Shown piece by piece: positions 47,325 through 59,403 of a DNA stretch of 64,000 nucleotides. This stretch comes from Seiridium cupressi (lineage: Eukaryota; Ascomycota; Sordariomycetes; Amphisphaeriales; Sporocadaceae). The stretch lies in NCBI GenBank assembly GCA_036674765.1, contig JARVKI010000062.1, forward strand, positions 124,001-188,000, written 5' to 3'. Numbering within the stretch: the stretch's first letter is position 1; every line of letters starts with the position of its first letter. The translations under genes and the position numbers were made by a program. The notes under the pieces are model-generated. The model saw only the letters and a list, made by a program, of their open reading frames with translations, was not told where the DNA came from and did no database searches.

Positions 47325-50262
47325 CTATTGTGTACGTGTACCTACATCCTTCAGAACATGAATCTGCCCATAGAGGTCTGTCACGTCAACAAACATGCGC
47401 AGTGCACTCATCAACTCCCCGGGGCCTAGTTCCTTCTCTAGCAGATTCATTGCCACGTCTAGTCCCCGTCGCTCATATTCGGCAATCCACAAGAGCTCCG
47501 ATTTAGCGTCACCACTGCTAGTAGAAGACGTAATCGGGCTTGCCTGCTTTCCACCGTGATAGAAAAATTCGGGAAAGTTGACCGAGTTGAGAGCGTGTTC
47601 CTCCTCGTCGCGTTCCAAAGACCCGTAATCTTTGTACATGCGGCAGAGATTGGCGACAGGCGTCCTCGGCGAGATAGGCGGTGCGTGCCGAGGACAGTAT
47701 GCCGCCATTGCGAGTCTGGGCGGTATCAGACAGCGCAGCGCCCACTAGACAAGTGAGGAAAACGAAAGAGAAGGGACAAGAGGTGTGATCGGCCGAAGTG
47801 CTGCGCACCCAGCGGTAGAAAGTTCGCCCTGGCTGATCGTACTGCAGAGTCAAGTTCCCATTGACTGAGTGCACAACATTTCCGTTACTTAGAAGAGTTC
47901 CTTTGCCGTTTGATTGAGACTGTGTACGGAGGCGATGGTTGTCTTCAGCATGCATGATGTGTGCCAGGATAAACGTCTGTAACTCGGAAGCAAGTTGTCC
48001 CTGAAGGCGGGCAGGACTTGATTGAACCGCTGGGTGTTCCAAAATTCGCTCTATGAAACTAAAGAGTACAGCCTTCACGTCATTTACTGAAGGCTGATCT
48101 AAAGAATCGTGTTGCTGTTCCAGGTCAAAGGTAGTCGGACTACTACCGTTGGTGAACAACTCAGAGGTTTCCGAGCTCTGGTTAATAGTCTTGGCTTCAC
48201 CAGAATGGCCATTCGTGTTTCCGTTCACCTTGCCACTATAAGCATGGGAATGGGTACTAGTGAAGAGCTGTCCGACTAGGCCGCGGATAACATCTAGATC
48301 GGTACTGAAATGCTTTTCAATGACGCCCCCCATGTACTCGTCCGCATGGAAATTCAAGATGGATAATACCATCATTTCGTATAAGACGGAGAGGCTGATC
48401 GAGCAGCCATGAACCTCTGCACAAAGTAAAACGGCTAGCGGTATGATGAAGATGTACTTGTCCTTGCCCTTGGCCGTCCGCGGGAAGATATCAGGAGGTT
48501 GACGCTGCAGCGCCTGCAGAGCAGAACAGGCTTGCAACTCAACAAGCTGTACGATACCCGGTTCGGTGTCACGAATGAGGGGAGTACGAGCCAGAAAACT
48601 TCCAGTTTTCCTCATGCCTATTAAAAGCTTATCGGGAGCTAGGAATAGGTCGTCTTTGCAGGGCGTCCCAATGACGATGGCTGACACAGGTTCAACCGTC
48701 GACGGGAAAGGAATTAGAAAGCCGCCAAACAGTATGCTTCACTGAGTATGTCGGAACTGTATGTCACTTTTTCAGTCCACATGTGGTGACCTCTACCCCA
48801 TTACCCCCTGTTCAACTGGAAGAACGATTTCCCCAGTGCCATTGAGGAGAAGATCTTTCCCTTCTCCAGTTGTCGCACAAAGGGCAATCTTTAGTAGGGA
48901 TGATAGTGCTAAGATGCTATACGATGTGGTCTCGCCTACGTCAATCCATGATCCATTCTTTTGCTGACTAGGTATGAAATATGCGAATGAGCACTTGCAA
49001 CAAGACCATCGGTAGGTCAAGAATGATCTTTCCCTTCAAATGTCAGTATGGCGGCCTCGACACTGTTGTCAGAGCCCAAGTGATGGAGGGCTTCAAGCCC
49101 TTTGGCCGTGTCAGCTACATCAGGTAGAATGCCAGGGGCTGTTTTCATGATGTTAGCAAGATTATTACCTTACATGATTAACCCAAACGCTATTTGACAT
49201 TTGGTATAGCCTAGTTCAATCAAGAGTATAGAATCTTTAACTCACCAAACCCAAGAAGTCCTTTCTGTTCCTCAAGTGCTTCCTGTAAGGTTTTACGCAA
49301 AATCAACGAGTCGGACGGGTCCGGAGACACCCCAAATGTTGCAAGGGTAGTAACCACCTTGGTGAGAAAGGTCAGTCTTGACATTTGAATTTTGCTTTCT
49401 GATCAGTACTCACCCAGCTAATTTCAAAAACCGTCGGCGGCTAGGCAGAAGATACACCTCCATTATCTCGACTAACGACATCCTTTAGATAGGACTCAGC
49501 CTTGTCGTCCCAAGAGGATGAGTTCATGAGGTATGCAGCCGTGGTCCTTTGAAACATCAGTCAACTATCGTCGGACACTTTAAATGTCGGTACTTACGCA
49601 GGAGAGTCCATGAAAGACCCGTTGGCCTCTTGCCATTGGCCAACTTTATCGAAGTCAATGTAACCGATGAATGCCTCAAGAGAGTGGTACGAAGTGGATC
49701 GAATCTTGTACACCGTTGAAGAAGGAATCTTAGCGAGCTTGGCATCTCTGACGGCTCGCAGAGCACTAAGCTGTGGGAACTCTATGAAGATTTCTTCCTT
49801 CTCTAGAAGACCTAAGAGAGAAATAATCAAAATCTCCTGTCCAACCTGGTCCGTCGAATACATATCCCACCCTCTCAGTATATCCTCTAGGGCAGCCTTG
49901 GCCTTTCGTGACCTAAGAAGCCAGTCCTGATTATCCGGCTGAATCTTGAGGTGCTTGATCAGAGAGAGCAATGCTGCGGCTGTGTTCAAGATGCCATCTA
50001 CAGGCGTCGTGTAAGACTCCCATGCCTCAGATGGAAGCTGTCGTGCTAGTACGAACTCAAAACACTCCGGAAATAACCATGTAGTGGCCACATAGATTCC
50101 AAATCCCGTCTTCGCGGGCTTCTGCACCATGGAGAGCCATGCTGTGTCGTACAAATATGATGACATGGAACCCACCTCTTTTCCTTTGCCGAAAGAGCAT
50201 TGTGCTGCCAACGCAGCGAACAGTGCATTTCCTTGGTGATGCCAAGAGCTCGAGATGCCCAT
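47325..50262 (-). pseudogene. Bifunctional diterpene synthase (CPS/KS type), heavily damaged
   Basis: Fungal class II/class I diterpene cyclases convert GGPP through a copalyl diphosphate. From 50262: SMSSYLYDTAWLSMVQKP, WLFPECFEF, GILNTAAALLSLIKHL and LEAFIGYIDFDKV mark the N-terminal part; SSSWDDKAESYLKDVV follows. Lesions: TAG at 49441-49443 before PPTVFEISW; the class II DxDD motif reads DVAD (ILPDVADTAK, near 49110), so the catalytic middle aspartate is alanine; a one-base deletion after EGKDH (near 49023) shifts the frame; about 100 residues normally between that point and QQKNGSWIDVGE are missing. The class I part (48687 down) has NFHADEYMGG, where a DExxE-type metal motif would be expected, and YKDYGSLERD in place of the NDxxSxxxD/E motif. 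A frameshift near 47670 precedes that block. Not functional; a clear relic. Confidence 0.85.
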
Positions 50263-50301
50263 GACTACTTTGGGATATAAGAGAAGACGTATAATTCGCA
50301 A

Positions 50302-51418
50302 ATGTCACAATGTTAGTAGCACATAACATGTTCAGTTCTGTAGCCCACGTCTCGTATTTGACTTATACAGATACTTCCCTCGGGCGTATCGGCGTCATAC
50401 CTGGGGACCCACGAACCCCCAGTTCGTGGCAACACCTTGGACTTGTCCAGCGCCATCTGCGCTTCCAACAGCATATCTTCCATAGCTTTGACCACAAGCT
50501 CATGATCGTTGTAGACAATGAGTCTCTTGCATACGATAACGCACGATTACCTGAATAAACTCGGCATGGCAACGTGCCAAGGTCTTCCATACTGGCTGCC
50601 CGTTTCTCATCATGCGCGCTTTGAATGATAAGGCTGTACTGAAATGATACCACGGCTCTTTGCATCATATCAACACATTCAGCTACCCTGCCTTTCTGTC
50701 TAACGAGTACATCGGAAATATACATGCGCAATCAGTGCCTAGTTAGATGACTTTCCTCAAACAGACAGACAAGGGGCCAGATGATAGACCGGTCAGTGTC
50801 CGATTCTGTCAACGATCAATCGCTCGGACGCTGCAATGGAAAAATGCACTTCAAGATACAACCCAACCCAGTAAGACGGGCTGGGATACGCGCTGACATG
50901 TACCTAGGGGTAACAAGGTCAGGATGCTCCAAATACCCCACGCAAAGTAGAATGTAGTGGCTTTGCCGCCTCTGGCGCTTTAGTGTCGCCCCCCACGGTG
51001 ACTGAGGTCTCTCACTCCTTACATCAGTTTACATTGGTGAAGTGCGGTATCATTTACGCTATGCGACTAGTCATATTCTTATGACAAGGCCCATATCAGG
51101 CTGCAGGCTCAGCCCTGAAGGTGGGTTGGTTAGTGCTCAGATCATGTTACATTTAAGTGGAGTGGGCATAGCAAACAACTCTTGGCAAGGGCGGCACAAG
51201 CAGGGTCCGGCTATGAAGTAATTCCAAAACAACCCACCGTGAGCACTAGTGGTTATCATGTCATCAAAACCGCTTCCGAGAGAGATGTCCTGAGGTGCTC
51301 ATCAAGAGATATCGGACCATCAGCCAGAGGCTGTAACTGAATTTCGACTGCTCGTCATCCAAACCAAGATATAGCAGAAAGGACAGCAACGCAAGACACC
51401 ATCCCATACCAGTTGAAC
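50302..51418. other. Interval upstream of the terpene synthase relic; unassigned exons
   Basis: Minus-strand frames at 50731-50363 and 50495-50313 contain protein-like pieces (RNGQPVWKTLARCHAEFIQ followed by a GTAATC donor near 50552, then VVKAMEDMLLEAQMALDKSK). They could be exons of one gene or its remains. I do not recognise the family and cannot fix a start. Bases 50740-51400 show no gene. Confidence 0.35.
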
Positions 51419-52337
51419 ATGGCCACCAACCCACCGAAGCCAATTCGTGTTTGGATCACTCGTAGGTAACCCTTCATCCTCGCATTGCCTTTGGCGCATT
51501 CTGGCTGACGTTTTGGCAGCGCCCGGCCCCAACCCATGGAAGGTAAGCACACAACACAGGATTTGTGCGAGCGAATCACACTCGCAACATCCACCCCCAC
51601 ACCATCTGTGGTAACATTTTCTCCGGTAGGCTGTCTTCATCTTTGAGGAGCTTGGCCTCAACTACGAGATCAAGTCGTTCAGTTTTGCACAAGTCAAGGA
51701 GAAGCCTTTCACCGACATCAACCCTAATGGTCGCGTACCGGCTATCGAGGACCCAAACACAAATTCGACTCTGTGGGAGTCGGGTGCTATCTACCAATAC
51801 CTGATTGAGAAGTACGATACCAACCACCATTTGTCCTACGAAACTTTGAAGGAGCGACATCTAAGCAACCAATGGCTCCACTTCCAGATGAGCGGGCAAG
51901 GCCCTTACTACGGCCAAGCCGGCTGGTTCCAGCATCTACACCCTGAGAGGATCCAGTCGGCCATAGACCGATATATCAGCGAGATCAAACGAGTCCTCGG
52001 TGTCCTGGAGGGTGTACTAGCCGCCAAGCCTGCCGATGCGCAATGGCTCGTCGGCAACAAGATGACGTTCGCCGACATAGCCTTCGTGCCATGGAATTTC
52101 CGTCTCAGTGAGGTCATGAACACCTCTTGGGACGAGGTCTGGGCGGGGTTGCCTCACGTCCGCGCTTGGCATGAGCGTATGATCGAACTTCCATCCTGGA
52201 AGCGATCCATGGAGATCCGCGCTCGTTTGATGGACGAACAAGGACTGCAGTGGAACGGCGTCCCCAAGGGCATTGGGACATTCACCGAGTATGAGAAGGA
52301 AATTGCTGCCAAGGGAGAGACGAAAAGGCAGGAGTAG
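51419..52337 (+). CDS. Glutathione S-transferase (Ure2p-like)
   Basis: Cytosolic GST-fold protein that could conjugate glutathione or protect against reactive intermediates. Three exons: 51419-51461 (MATNPPKPIRVWIT), 51520-51542 (PPGPNPWK) and 51630-52337, joining in frame to 257 residues. The thioredoxin-like N-domain shows PNPWKAVFIFEELGLNYEI, NPNGRVPAIEDP and the glutathione-binding ESGAIYQYLIEKY. The helical C-domain has GNKMTFADIAFVPW and RAWHERMIELPSWKRSM. GSTs of this kind occur in detoxification and in secondary-metabolite clusters. It lies next to the diterpene synthase relic but looks intact. Confidence 0.92.
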
Positions 52338-52679
52338 AAAGGCACCTGAGTATTTTGCTATCAAAGTAGTGGCAGTAGCGCTCGCCAGACTTGAAAATAT
52401 AGGACATAGTCATCATTTCGCTCCTTTGACCAACGTGCCATCATACTCAAAAGCTATGGAAAGGGCATAGTAATTCAGCAAGCATCTAACAAAGTAAGGT
52501 TTAATGGTCCAAATGACTCATGTGCATGTCTTGATCCTGAATCAATCATGGTCGACGTGGTGTAAAAGTTGGCATTGATGAATATATATGCCTAGGGGCT
52601 CGAATTACAATAATTACATTAGAGAAGCCATATTGTCATGAATAGAAAAACGTATGCCACTTCCAAACCATGTTACATA
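52338..52679. other. Intergenic between convergent genes
   Basis: About 340 bases of shared 3' flank between the GST gene and the truncated MFS gene. No feature recognised. Confidence 0.4.
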
Positions 52680-53638
52680 TTACACACCAGCACCCCGCTC
52701 TGCATTGGCATTCTTCTCGCCTACCTCCACTGCTGCCGCTGGGGTCTGTTTACTCTTTGTTAAAATCCACTTGCAGCCAAGTAGCAGGAAAAATGCGACG
52801 ACTGGTACTACGGCTGGGATGTACTGTTATGTAGTGTGTTAGAGTTGCTAACTACACCGATGTGAGAGTGAGATCGAGCCTGGGTACTTACGAAGACCTG
52901 TGTGACTGATAAACTATGTTTTTCCACCACCGTGCGTAGTATACCAGGATCCACTAATGAGCTCAGGTCGGTGACACCTGAGTCGATGATCTTGTCCACG
53001 AAATCTTGCGATATCACTGGCCCAAGGTTTACCTGCAACTGCTTCTGGAATACTGCCTGGCCAACCGCTGCGAAGATGGCGCAGCTGATTGAGATAATGG
53101 AAAGAAGGGTCAATGCTCCAAGCGGGACAAGATCTTGAGGAAGCGAAGTCTACATGGCGAGATGTGACTTTGAGAAAAAGGTAAGGTTAACACAGGTAAA
53201 TCCGCAATAATGAAATTGTGTAGTTACTTACCAGGTTTGACGACAGTGAATAGCCAACACCACCTAGAATCTGATAGCCGACCCAGTGAGATTCTGAGAT
53301 ATCAGGATAAATAGTTGTCACCAACCCTCCACCAAGACACACGTAACTGAGCCAAGTATGACAAACGGGTTCCACCACCCCAGCTGCGATGCAAGTGCCG
53401 AACCGACAAAGGCTGCAAGCACATCCGCAATCACAGTAGGGAAGAAACTCATACCACTAGTCGTAGGTGAGGACCATAGTACTTCCTGGAACCAAACCGG
53501 AAGCCAATAAATGATTGTCCGGAAAGGTCCATTGACGAAGAATGCCGCGCTGCAGAATTGCTCATCGCTGCTAAAATCGGACCCTGACATGGACAGAGGA
53601 CCTAAATCAGCATCCGAAGCGTATTTGTGTATGGGCAC
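52680..53638 (-). pseudogene. MFS transporter, C-terminal half only
   Basis: Exons on the minus strand encode the last part of a 14-helix (DHA2-type) drug transporter: AAFFVNGPFRTIIYWLPVWF, SGMSFFPTVIADVLAAFVG, WVGYQILGGVGYSLSSN, PLGALTLLSIISISCAIFAA, QNQLQV-like helices, then YIPAVVPVVAFFLLLGCKWI, ending ERGAGV at 52680. The N-terminal helices with the usual GRxxD-type signature are absent. To the right of about 53640 the sequence turns into unrelated GC-rich palindromic DNA. This looks like a 5'-truncated gene, cut by rearrangement or an insertion. Confidence 0.7.
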
Positions 53639-56600
53639 GTCCTGAGCTATGAGGTACCTGGTGCTAGGCCAACCTAGGCCCCCGCGCTGCGCTAGCGATG
53701 GCTGCGATCTTGCCTGGAGTTTTGGTTTGAGTGGGGCGAAACCGAGCCGGGAAAGTGAAGGGAGAGGTCGGGAAGTGCCTGGAATGAGCTTGTATCAGCT
53801 ACAATGTGCCCTATTTACTCAATAGCGCATCTTTAGATACACCGAAGGAGTAATCGGACTAACGCGTTCTTCGTATATGGATCGTTAGTTGGAAATTCTG
53901 CGCAAGTTTAGAGCCGACATCCGCGGTCAGTTCTTTAGCGCCAGTATTCAATTACGTACCCTATCACATCACAGAGTGGGATGAAGAAGTCCAGACCAAG
54001 CCCCGTCTGGAGTTAGTCAAGGAACTCACTGCTTTAGATCAGTCTACAGATGACATTGAGATTGTGAGGCCGTCAGATCTTTCGACCAGTTCGATGCACT
54101 CGTGCTACAATACGAGCCAAACAGAAGACCAACGGTTCAGCTGGCGCGCCCATAGATTCGCGGCCTCTGGATTCGCTCCGAGGACAATGCATATGTACAG
54201 GACCAGACTGAGTGAGTCCTTCGCGGTCGCGCTGAATGTTCTTCCACTCAATATGAAATTGCTGTTGAAGACTGGAAGGGTGACTGGGAGACTACCCAAG
54301 AAACACATCAAGCTGAACTCGTCCACTTCTCAAGCATGGTTTGGAAGCGCACAATCAAGCATCAGGAAACAGCCTTGAATGTGGTCAGAGTTAATCATCT
54401 AGCATGCAAAATATAGAGAGGGAATCCTCCATAATAAATATGGTGATCTCGGTTGTGATTGGAAGAAGGCACTTTAGAAGAAATATTGAATGTTTTGGCA
54501 GCTATGGCATCAAGGGTGTCCTCAGCGCCGTGAAACGTCATAGTCAGGCATTGTTCAGTGCCACAGCCTCGCTATCACTTCAAAATTAAATCTACTTCTA
54601 TGTATAGCATTTGCGTCCAATGGCACTATCTGGCGCATACGCCTATTTTTTGGTTCCATGGCCACCTGGTGGTCCGCTGACGTACCTAGCACCAAATCCA
54701 AGGGCCCTTCATCCACCGTCTGTATAGCTTCGCTACTTTACATGGCGCAGTGAACTCCATTATATATACGGGTTTTCTAAAATTTCAATGCAGTGAAAGA
54801 CCGGTAGGGGCTAAGGTGTCAGAGATCTTCCAATGATTGCTAGGCAATTTCAAGACGACTAGTGTTGGGGAGAGTGTATTTTGACCGATTACTAATAGAT
54901 TTGATGAGCCTTTCAACTCCGGTAATGCCCTCGAGTCACCTCAAGCATGGTACGGTGCTAGTTCTCTACTGATCAAACGGAATACAACGTAAGCACTTTA
55001 ATATCAATTACTAGTCAGTTGAAACTCGCTCGTTTCCATGGCTTGATAAAGTTAGGGAAGTTGCTGTGCCTTATGATTTATCGTATTATGATTATGAGGC
55101 CTTGGCGTGCTGCACAGCGCGGCTCTACGTGGTGTCTGTGGCTGGAGATATGGCACCAACTACATTAAAGAGTGGCCAGCCAAAAGGGTCTTTGTGGCTG
55201 AGCTTACAGTACTAGCAAGAATTTGGCATCCCTTTCAGGTATCCTACTCAAACGATCGCCATAAAAAGTGGCGTAGATGTGTACGCTTTATCATCTTCGG
55301 TACAACTCCACGACAGGATGCCCCACAGGGGTATAAAATTAATGTCGCGTATTGTAATCGTACCTTGACTACGACTCCTCTTACATTTGTATCTGCCCAC
55401 CTACATATCAATAGGGTTCAGCCAATTTCGAAACAGCGGCAGCCGTTACACTGCGGTTATGAATAATGCTTTGTGCCACCAAACTTTTCAAGATGAACAA
55501 ACCCGACATCCTGGTATCTGTACCTACGATGCACGATGCCACGAGCAGCAGTGCATACTGGAGCTAAAGGGCTTCATCACTACACCACTTAATACTCAGC
55601 TCACCGGGAATTCTCCCAAGCACACATACGACCCACCCATTACATAGCACTTCAAAGCCATTCAAAGAACCAGTATGGGGATGGCGATTGGCCCTCTGTG
55701 ATTCTCACAGTGTGAGTGCCAGACGGAAAGGAAGTGCCAGGCAACCTCGTGTCCTTCATCTCCGTAGCCGAGAACTAACAAGCTGTTATCGTGAAGATTC
55801 AAAGTTGTATTACTCTTAGCCATAATAACGATGGAGAAATTTGGTGCAGGGATTGCAGCACATACATAAACTAGCTACATATCTACCGTCGACTTCCCTT
55901 TGACATCCAATCAACCACTCAGACCCTTCGTTCTTCTTTGAACTAACACCGAGTCCGTAACTAAATATACCGCCGCGTTCCTAAGCACGTCTACGTAGTA
56001 TACAACCAAATATAGGGCTCCAACTCTCTATCTAATGCCGTTAACGCGAACAGTCGAATAAAAAGAGGCCATCCGATTGCATTGTGTAGCTAGCTAGCTA
56101 GCTCAATTAAGCGAGCGGAGGTTGTTAACAATCTGCGTCACTACATTTGAGGATCGCAATGGCTAAAAGTATGCCAACTGAGCTACTTACGGGCTACTTA
56201 CACACAAGTCCTATCAAGTGTGTGGACATCAAAGGAGACCGAGTAAGTGGAAGACTTAAATTTATAGTAGTTGATAGCTATGATGCGCCACAGTGGCTGA
56301 TAAGTATAGCTGGGGGGTTGGCCTCTTTGGGGCTACTATGGTAACACAAAGGGGGAGGGCACACTTAGGGCCGTTTAAGCCACCAAAAGTGATTTTGAAC
56401 CTGTATCTTGGCAAGGTCTGGATGGACGTGTATGTTTTACTTCACCAAACGGTCAGATTGATGAGAAATGTAAAACTGTGTCTAACCCTGGTGGGACAGC
56501 AGCTACAGTTCCACTTATTCCACTTATTCAGTTCCCGTGCTTTCTGCCAGCAGCTGAAAGCTCCTCTACAGCCGCGTCAATACATATCTTATTTCTTACT

Positions 56601-56973
56601 CTTTATATCAAATACAAGTTTGTATCAAGTTAACGTACTTCTAATACCGTTTAGATCTTCCAGTCATTCAAACCGATATAAATAATGACTTCCGCAAAAA
56701 ACTTGTCCACTTTCATATTTCAGATGTCTCTTTAACGATAGCTAATGGTGACTGTGTATCCGTACGTTATTATCAGCATAGGAGATAGTTGTGACTCAGA
56801 TATAAGGAGCTAGGAGTTGATAATCACACCCACTTAACCGCATATAAAAGGAAAACATGATTTGCAATCCTGCGGTTTCATCTTGCTTAGGATCCTACTG
56901 ATAACTTGACTTCATCTCCATTCTATCACACTTGACATTTGAGAATCTAAAATCCATTACCCCTTGAGTCAAA
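53639..56973. other. 3.3 kb gene-poor stretch
   Basis: Begins with a GC-rich patch (53660-53700, CCGCGCTGCGCTAGCG). The word TGGTGCTAGG near 53658 recurs inverted near 54685, a possible weak end pair of an element of about 1 kb. Frames at 54064-54378, 55107-55647 and 56147-56685 are not recognisable. A short TAGC tandem run lies at about 56086-56103. No gene is supported. Confidence 0.35.
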
Positions 56974-57589
56974 ATGTCATCCTCATACGAGAACGAGAAC
57001 GAGAACGACGCTTTATACCTGCGCGCTGAGTACAATCTGGAAATGCAAGTATTGGTTGAAGAGTGGTTCAGAGCTTCCCGAAAAAGTAAATCTTCTTCCA
57101 GCAAATCTTCTTCCAATAAACCGATTTCATTGGACCATAGAGGCCTACAAGAAGTCGCTCGAGGGAAGATTGACGGAAAGGAACTCACCTTGATGGTCAG
57201 GAAAGCAAAGAAGAGGGTTCCCGAGCTAAAATTCGATGACAATTTGCGGAAGGAGTGCCTCAAGGTGCTTAGAACCTACGGCGCTGATTCGTACGAGCAC
57301 CCAGTTGCTGATGGAAACTATCTTATTGTTTTCTGCCTGGGGGGACAAGGTAATTGTCACATTTTCTTAATTTGTTGTATCATGCTGACAATCGACTACA
57401 GCGTCTAGTACATTTGACATGACAACGACCCCCAGCAACGAAACACAGGGTCAGCATTATCTACCAGGTCCAGATGAGGCGACGGACTCGCAGGAGCTTG
57501 ATAGATCGGATCGTCAGGAGGGTGTTGTACTGGGTCTAGAGAAAATATCGGCGGCGGGGATGATGACAATGAGCCAAGACCTCCATTGA
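56974..57589 (+). CDS. Small hypothetical protein, two exons
   Basis: Exons 56974-57349 and 57402-57589 join in frame to 187 residues. The ATG follows an A-rich leader (CAAAATGTC), a good fungal context. The N-terminus is acidic with a GAGAAC hexamer repeated three times (encoding ENENEN). A basic-serine run (KSKSSSSKSSSNK) made of a near-repeat of about 15 bases follows. Then comes a folded-looking part with GLQEVARGKIDGKELTLM and FDDNLRKECLKVLRTYG. The second exon is polar and Ser/Thr/Gln-rich. No signal peptide or membrane segment. The family is not recognised. Coding nature is supported by the clean intron and composition; function unknown. Confidence 0.6.
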
Positions 57590-58815
57590 CTTCGAGCTGG
57601 GAATATTTTGGGAGGACCCTTTGAGCATCATTCGGCCAGACGTAAAGATGGATTCGCTATCTGGAATTGTATCTAGCTGATACGTCCGCAAAGACTGATG
57701 AAAGGAGGTTGTATAGTGCAGCTAGGGGGTGACTTGTTGAGCCAGCCTCCGCATGTTCGTAGCAACTATTCTGAATAGGTAGAGGCGACCTGATTATTGA
57801 GAAGATAAACAAAGGAGAGGAAATTCCAGAAGAGTGTGTCAGCCGTCTCTTTGGTTGCATGACGAAATGGCAGCACTCGCCACCAACTGAAGATGCGCAT
57901 TCGTAATATCGCTTTGGACACATCAAATGGCGGTAGTGAGGACGTAAGGCAAAGACAACTATTACCGCAGACACCCCGAGAGGACAGCAACCCGCGCCGG
58001 ACGGACATAAGGAACAGCCGGGAGATGAACGTACCATCGCTGGTATTTTTTGCCGTTCATAGAGCTCTATCTTTCCATCCTGACTCGTGGGATCTGTAGT
58101 CATGGTCCGGGTAAGAATGCTGTTCGTATGCGGGGTCAAACTCATAGCCTTCCCAATAGATAATGTAGTATATCATTATAAAAACGTCATGACAACGGAA
58201 CAGCATAGCGTGGGTGCAGACTGAAAGTTCTCTGTAGGACTGAATCTGACGCTCACCAATCCCTTTATTGTTAAGAGTGTCAGTGAAAAATGAACTGCGC
58301 ATATGATGATACTTGGAGATGTGGGAAACAAGTTAAACATTTGCCGCAGTGGCACAATAAATCATTGGAGCAGAGAGGAGATAACTCAACCAGTCACCTT
58401 GCCAATCCTAAGTCACGTGCTATGGTGACCAGAAGCGAAAGTGTGTTCTTTTTTGTTAGACTTTCTGAACTATTTGAACGTTTTTAACTAGGTATTTGGA
58501 AATAATAAAGACAGACGGCTGACTGAATGCCTTGATTGAAAATTGGCCATCTTCCCGTGATGTCGTTGTTGTCAGACACACAATACTATTTGTTGATGTG
58601 CTGGAAGGGTGGCTTTTTATACTATTTTATTAACCAATTCTTATTGTCTACCTATCGGTGGCACGAGTAACCTAGTCTACGATCCCCGTCAACAGCCATA
58701 TGGCTATAACCGTTGCTCTGACTGACATAATCGGAAGTTCTAGGCATCCCCTATTCCCCCTCGGGCCAATAATTCGGGTGTCTGTGCCCTCCCCTCAACT
58801 AGCAAGATAAAGTCA
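57590..58815. other. Intergenic, no supported gene
   Basis: Overlapping short frames on both strands; none has motif or splice support. Confidence 0.35.
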
Positions 58816-59403
58816 CTATGAAGCCACCGGGGGTTGCTCTGTGTCACTCGCGCTTTCTAAAGAAGGTATGCCAAGAGCGCTCGATAATACGATAAGGGCT
58901 CTAGTGTAATCCCAGAGATCGGCGTAGGGGTCGTCTTGCTCGGAATCTCTGTGAATGTCGAGGCTGCTCGTTAAACCCATTTCCGATTGCATTATATCAT
59001 GCATGTCCTCGAGCCGGCGATAAAACAGCGCGGCCTTTGCGGTTACCTCCCCGGTAAGGGTATCCTGGCTCCCCATGAGAATAGAATATGTGCTCATGCC
59101 AATACGAAAAATGCAGGTGTAAACGAGAGCTCGGTGTTGTGGGTGTTCGGAGGCGACAGCATCTAGTTTCCTTCTGGGGTCAAAGCGCCCACACCAGAGC
59201 GCTAGTTTCAAAAGCATATCGCTTGCGAGGTTGCCGCCATTGGTAACAATGCCGGTCGGTCGCTTCGCGATAGCCGCTAGGAGCTCTATGGAGAGCATTA
59301 AAACGTTGTCTAGTATAAACATTCTGGAAATCGACTCTGGAAGATTTTCCATTTTGACTTTTAGGTGCTGTGGTTGATTCTGTTGATTCCCACGCTGCAA
59401 CAA
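58816..59403 (-). CDS. Hypothetical protein, helical, possibly C-terminal exon of a regulator
   Basis: A continuous 195-codon frame ending at 58816. Sequence such as LDNVLMLSIELLAAIAKRP, FRIGMSTYSILMGSQDTL and TAKAALFYRRLEDMHDIM is rich in amphipathic helix. No zinc cluster, catalytic motif or membrane helix is present. The composition recalls the C-terminal part of fungal transcription factors of the AflR type, but no matching N-terminal exon was found upstream before about 59600. The initiating codon is uncertain (the first in-frame ATG after the stop is at 59403; MENLPESISRMF, 17 codons further on, is an alternative). Confidence 0.5.
   Translation of the reverse strand: MLQRGNQQNQPQHLKVKMENLPESISRMFILDNVLMLSIELLAAIAKRPTGIVTNGGNLASDMLLKLALWCGRFDPRRKLDAVASEHPQHRALVYTCIFRIGMSTYSILMGSQDTLTGEVTAKAALFYRRLEDMHDIMQSEMGLTSSLDIHRDSEQDDPYADLWDYTRALIVLSSALGIPSLESASDTEQPPVAS

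Noticed and set aside
56086..56103. TAGC tandem run as a functional site
   Set aside because: Only four to five units of a simple repeat; no link to a gene.
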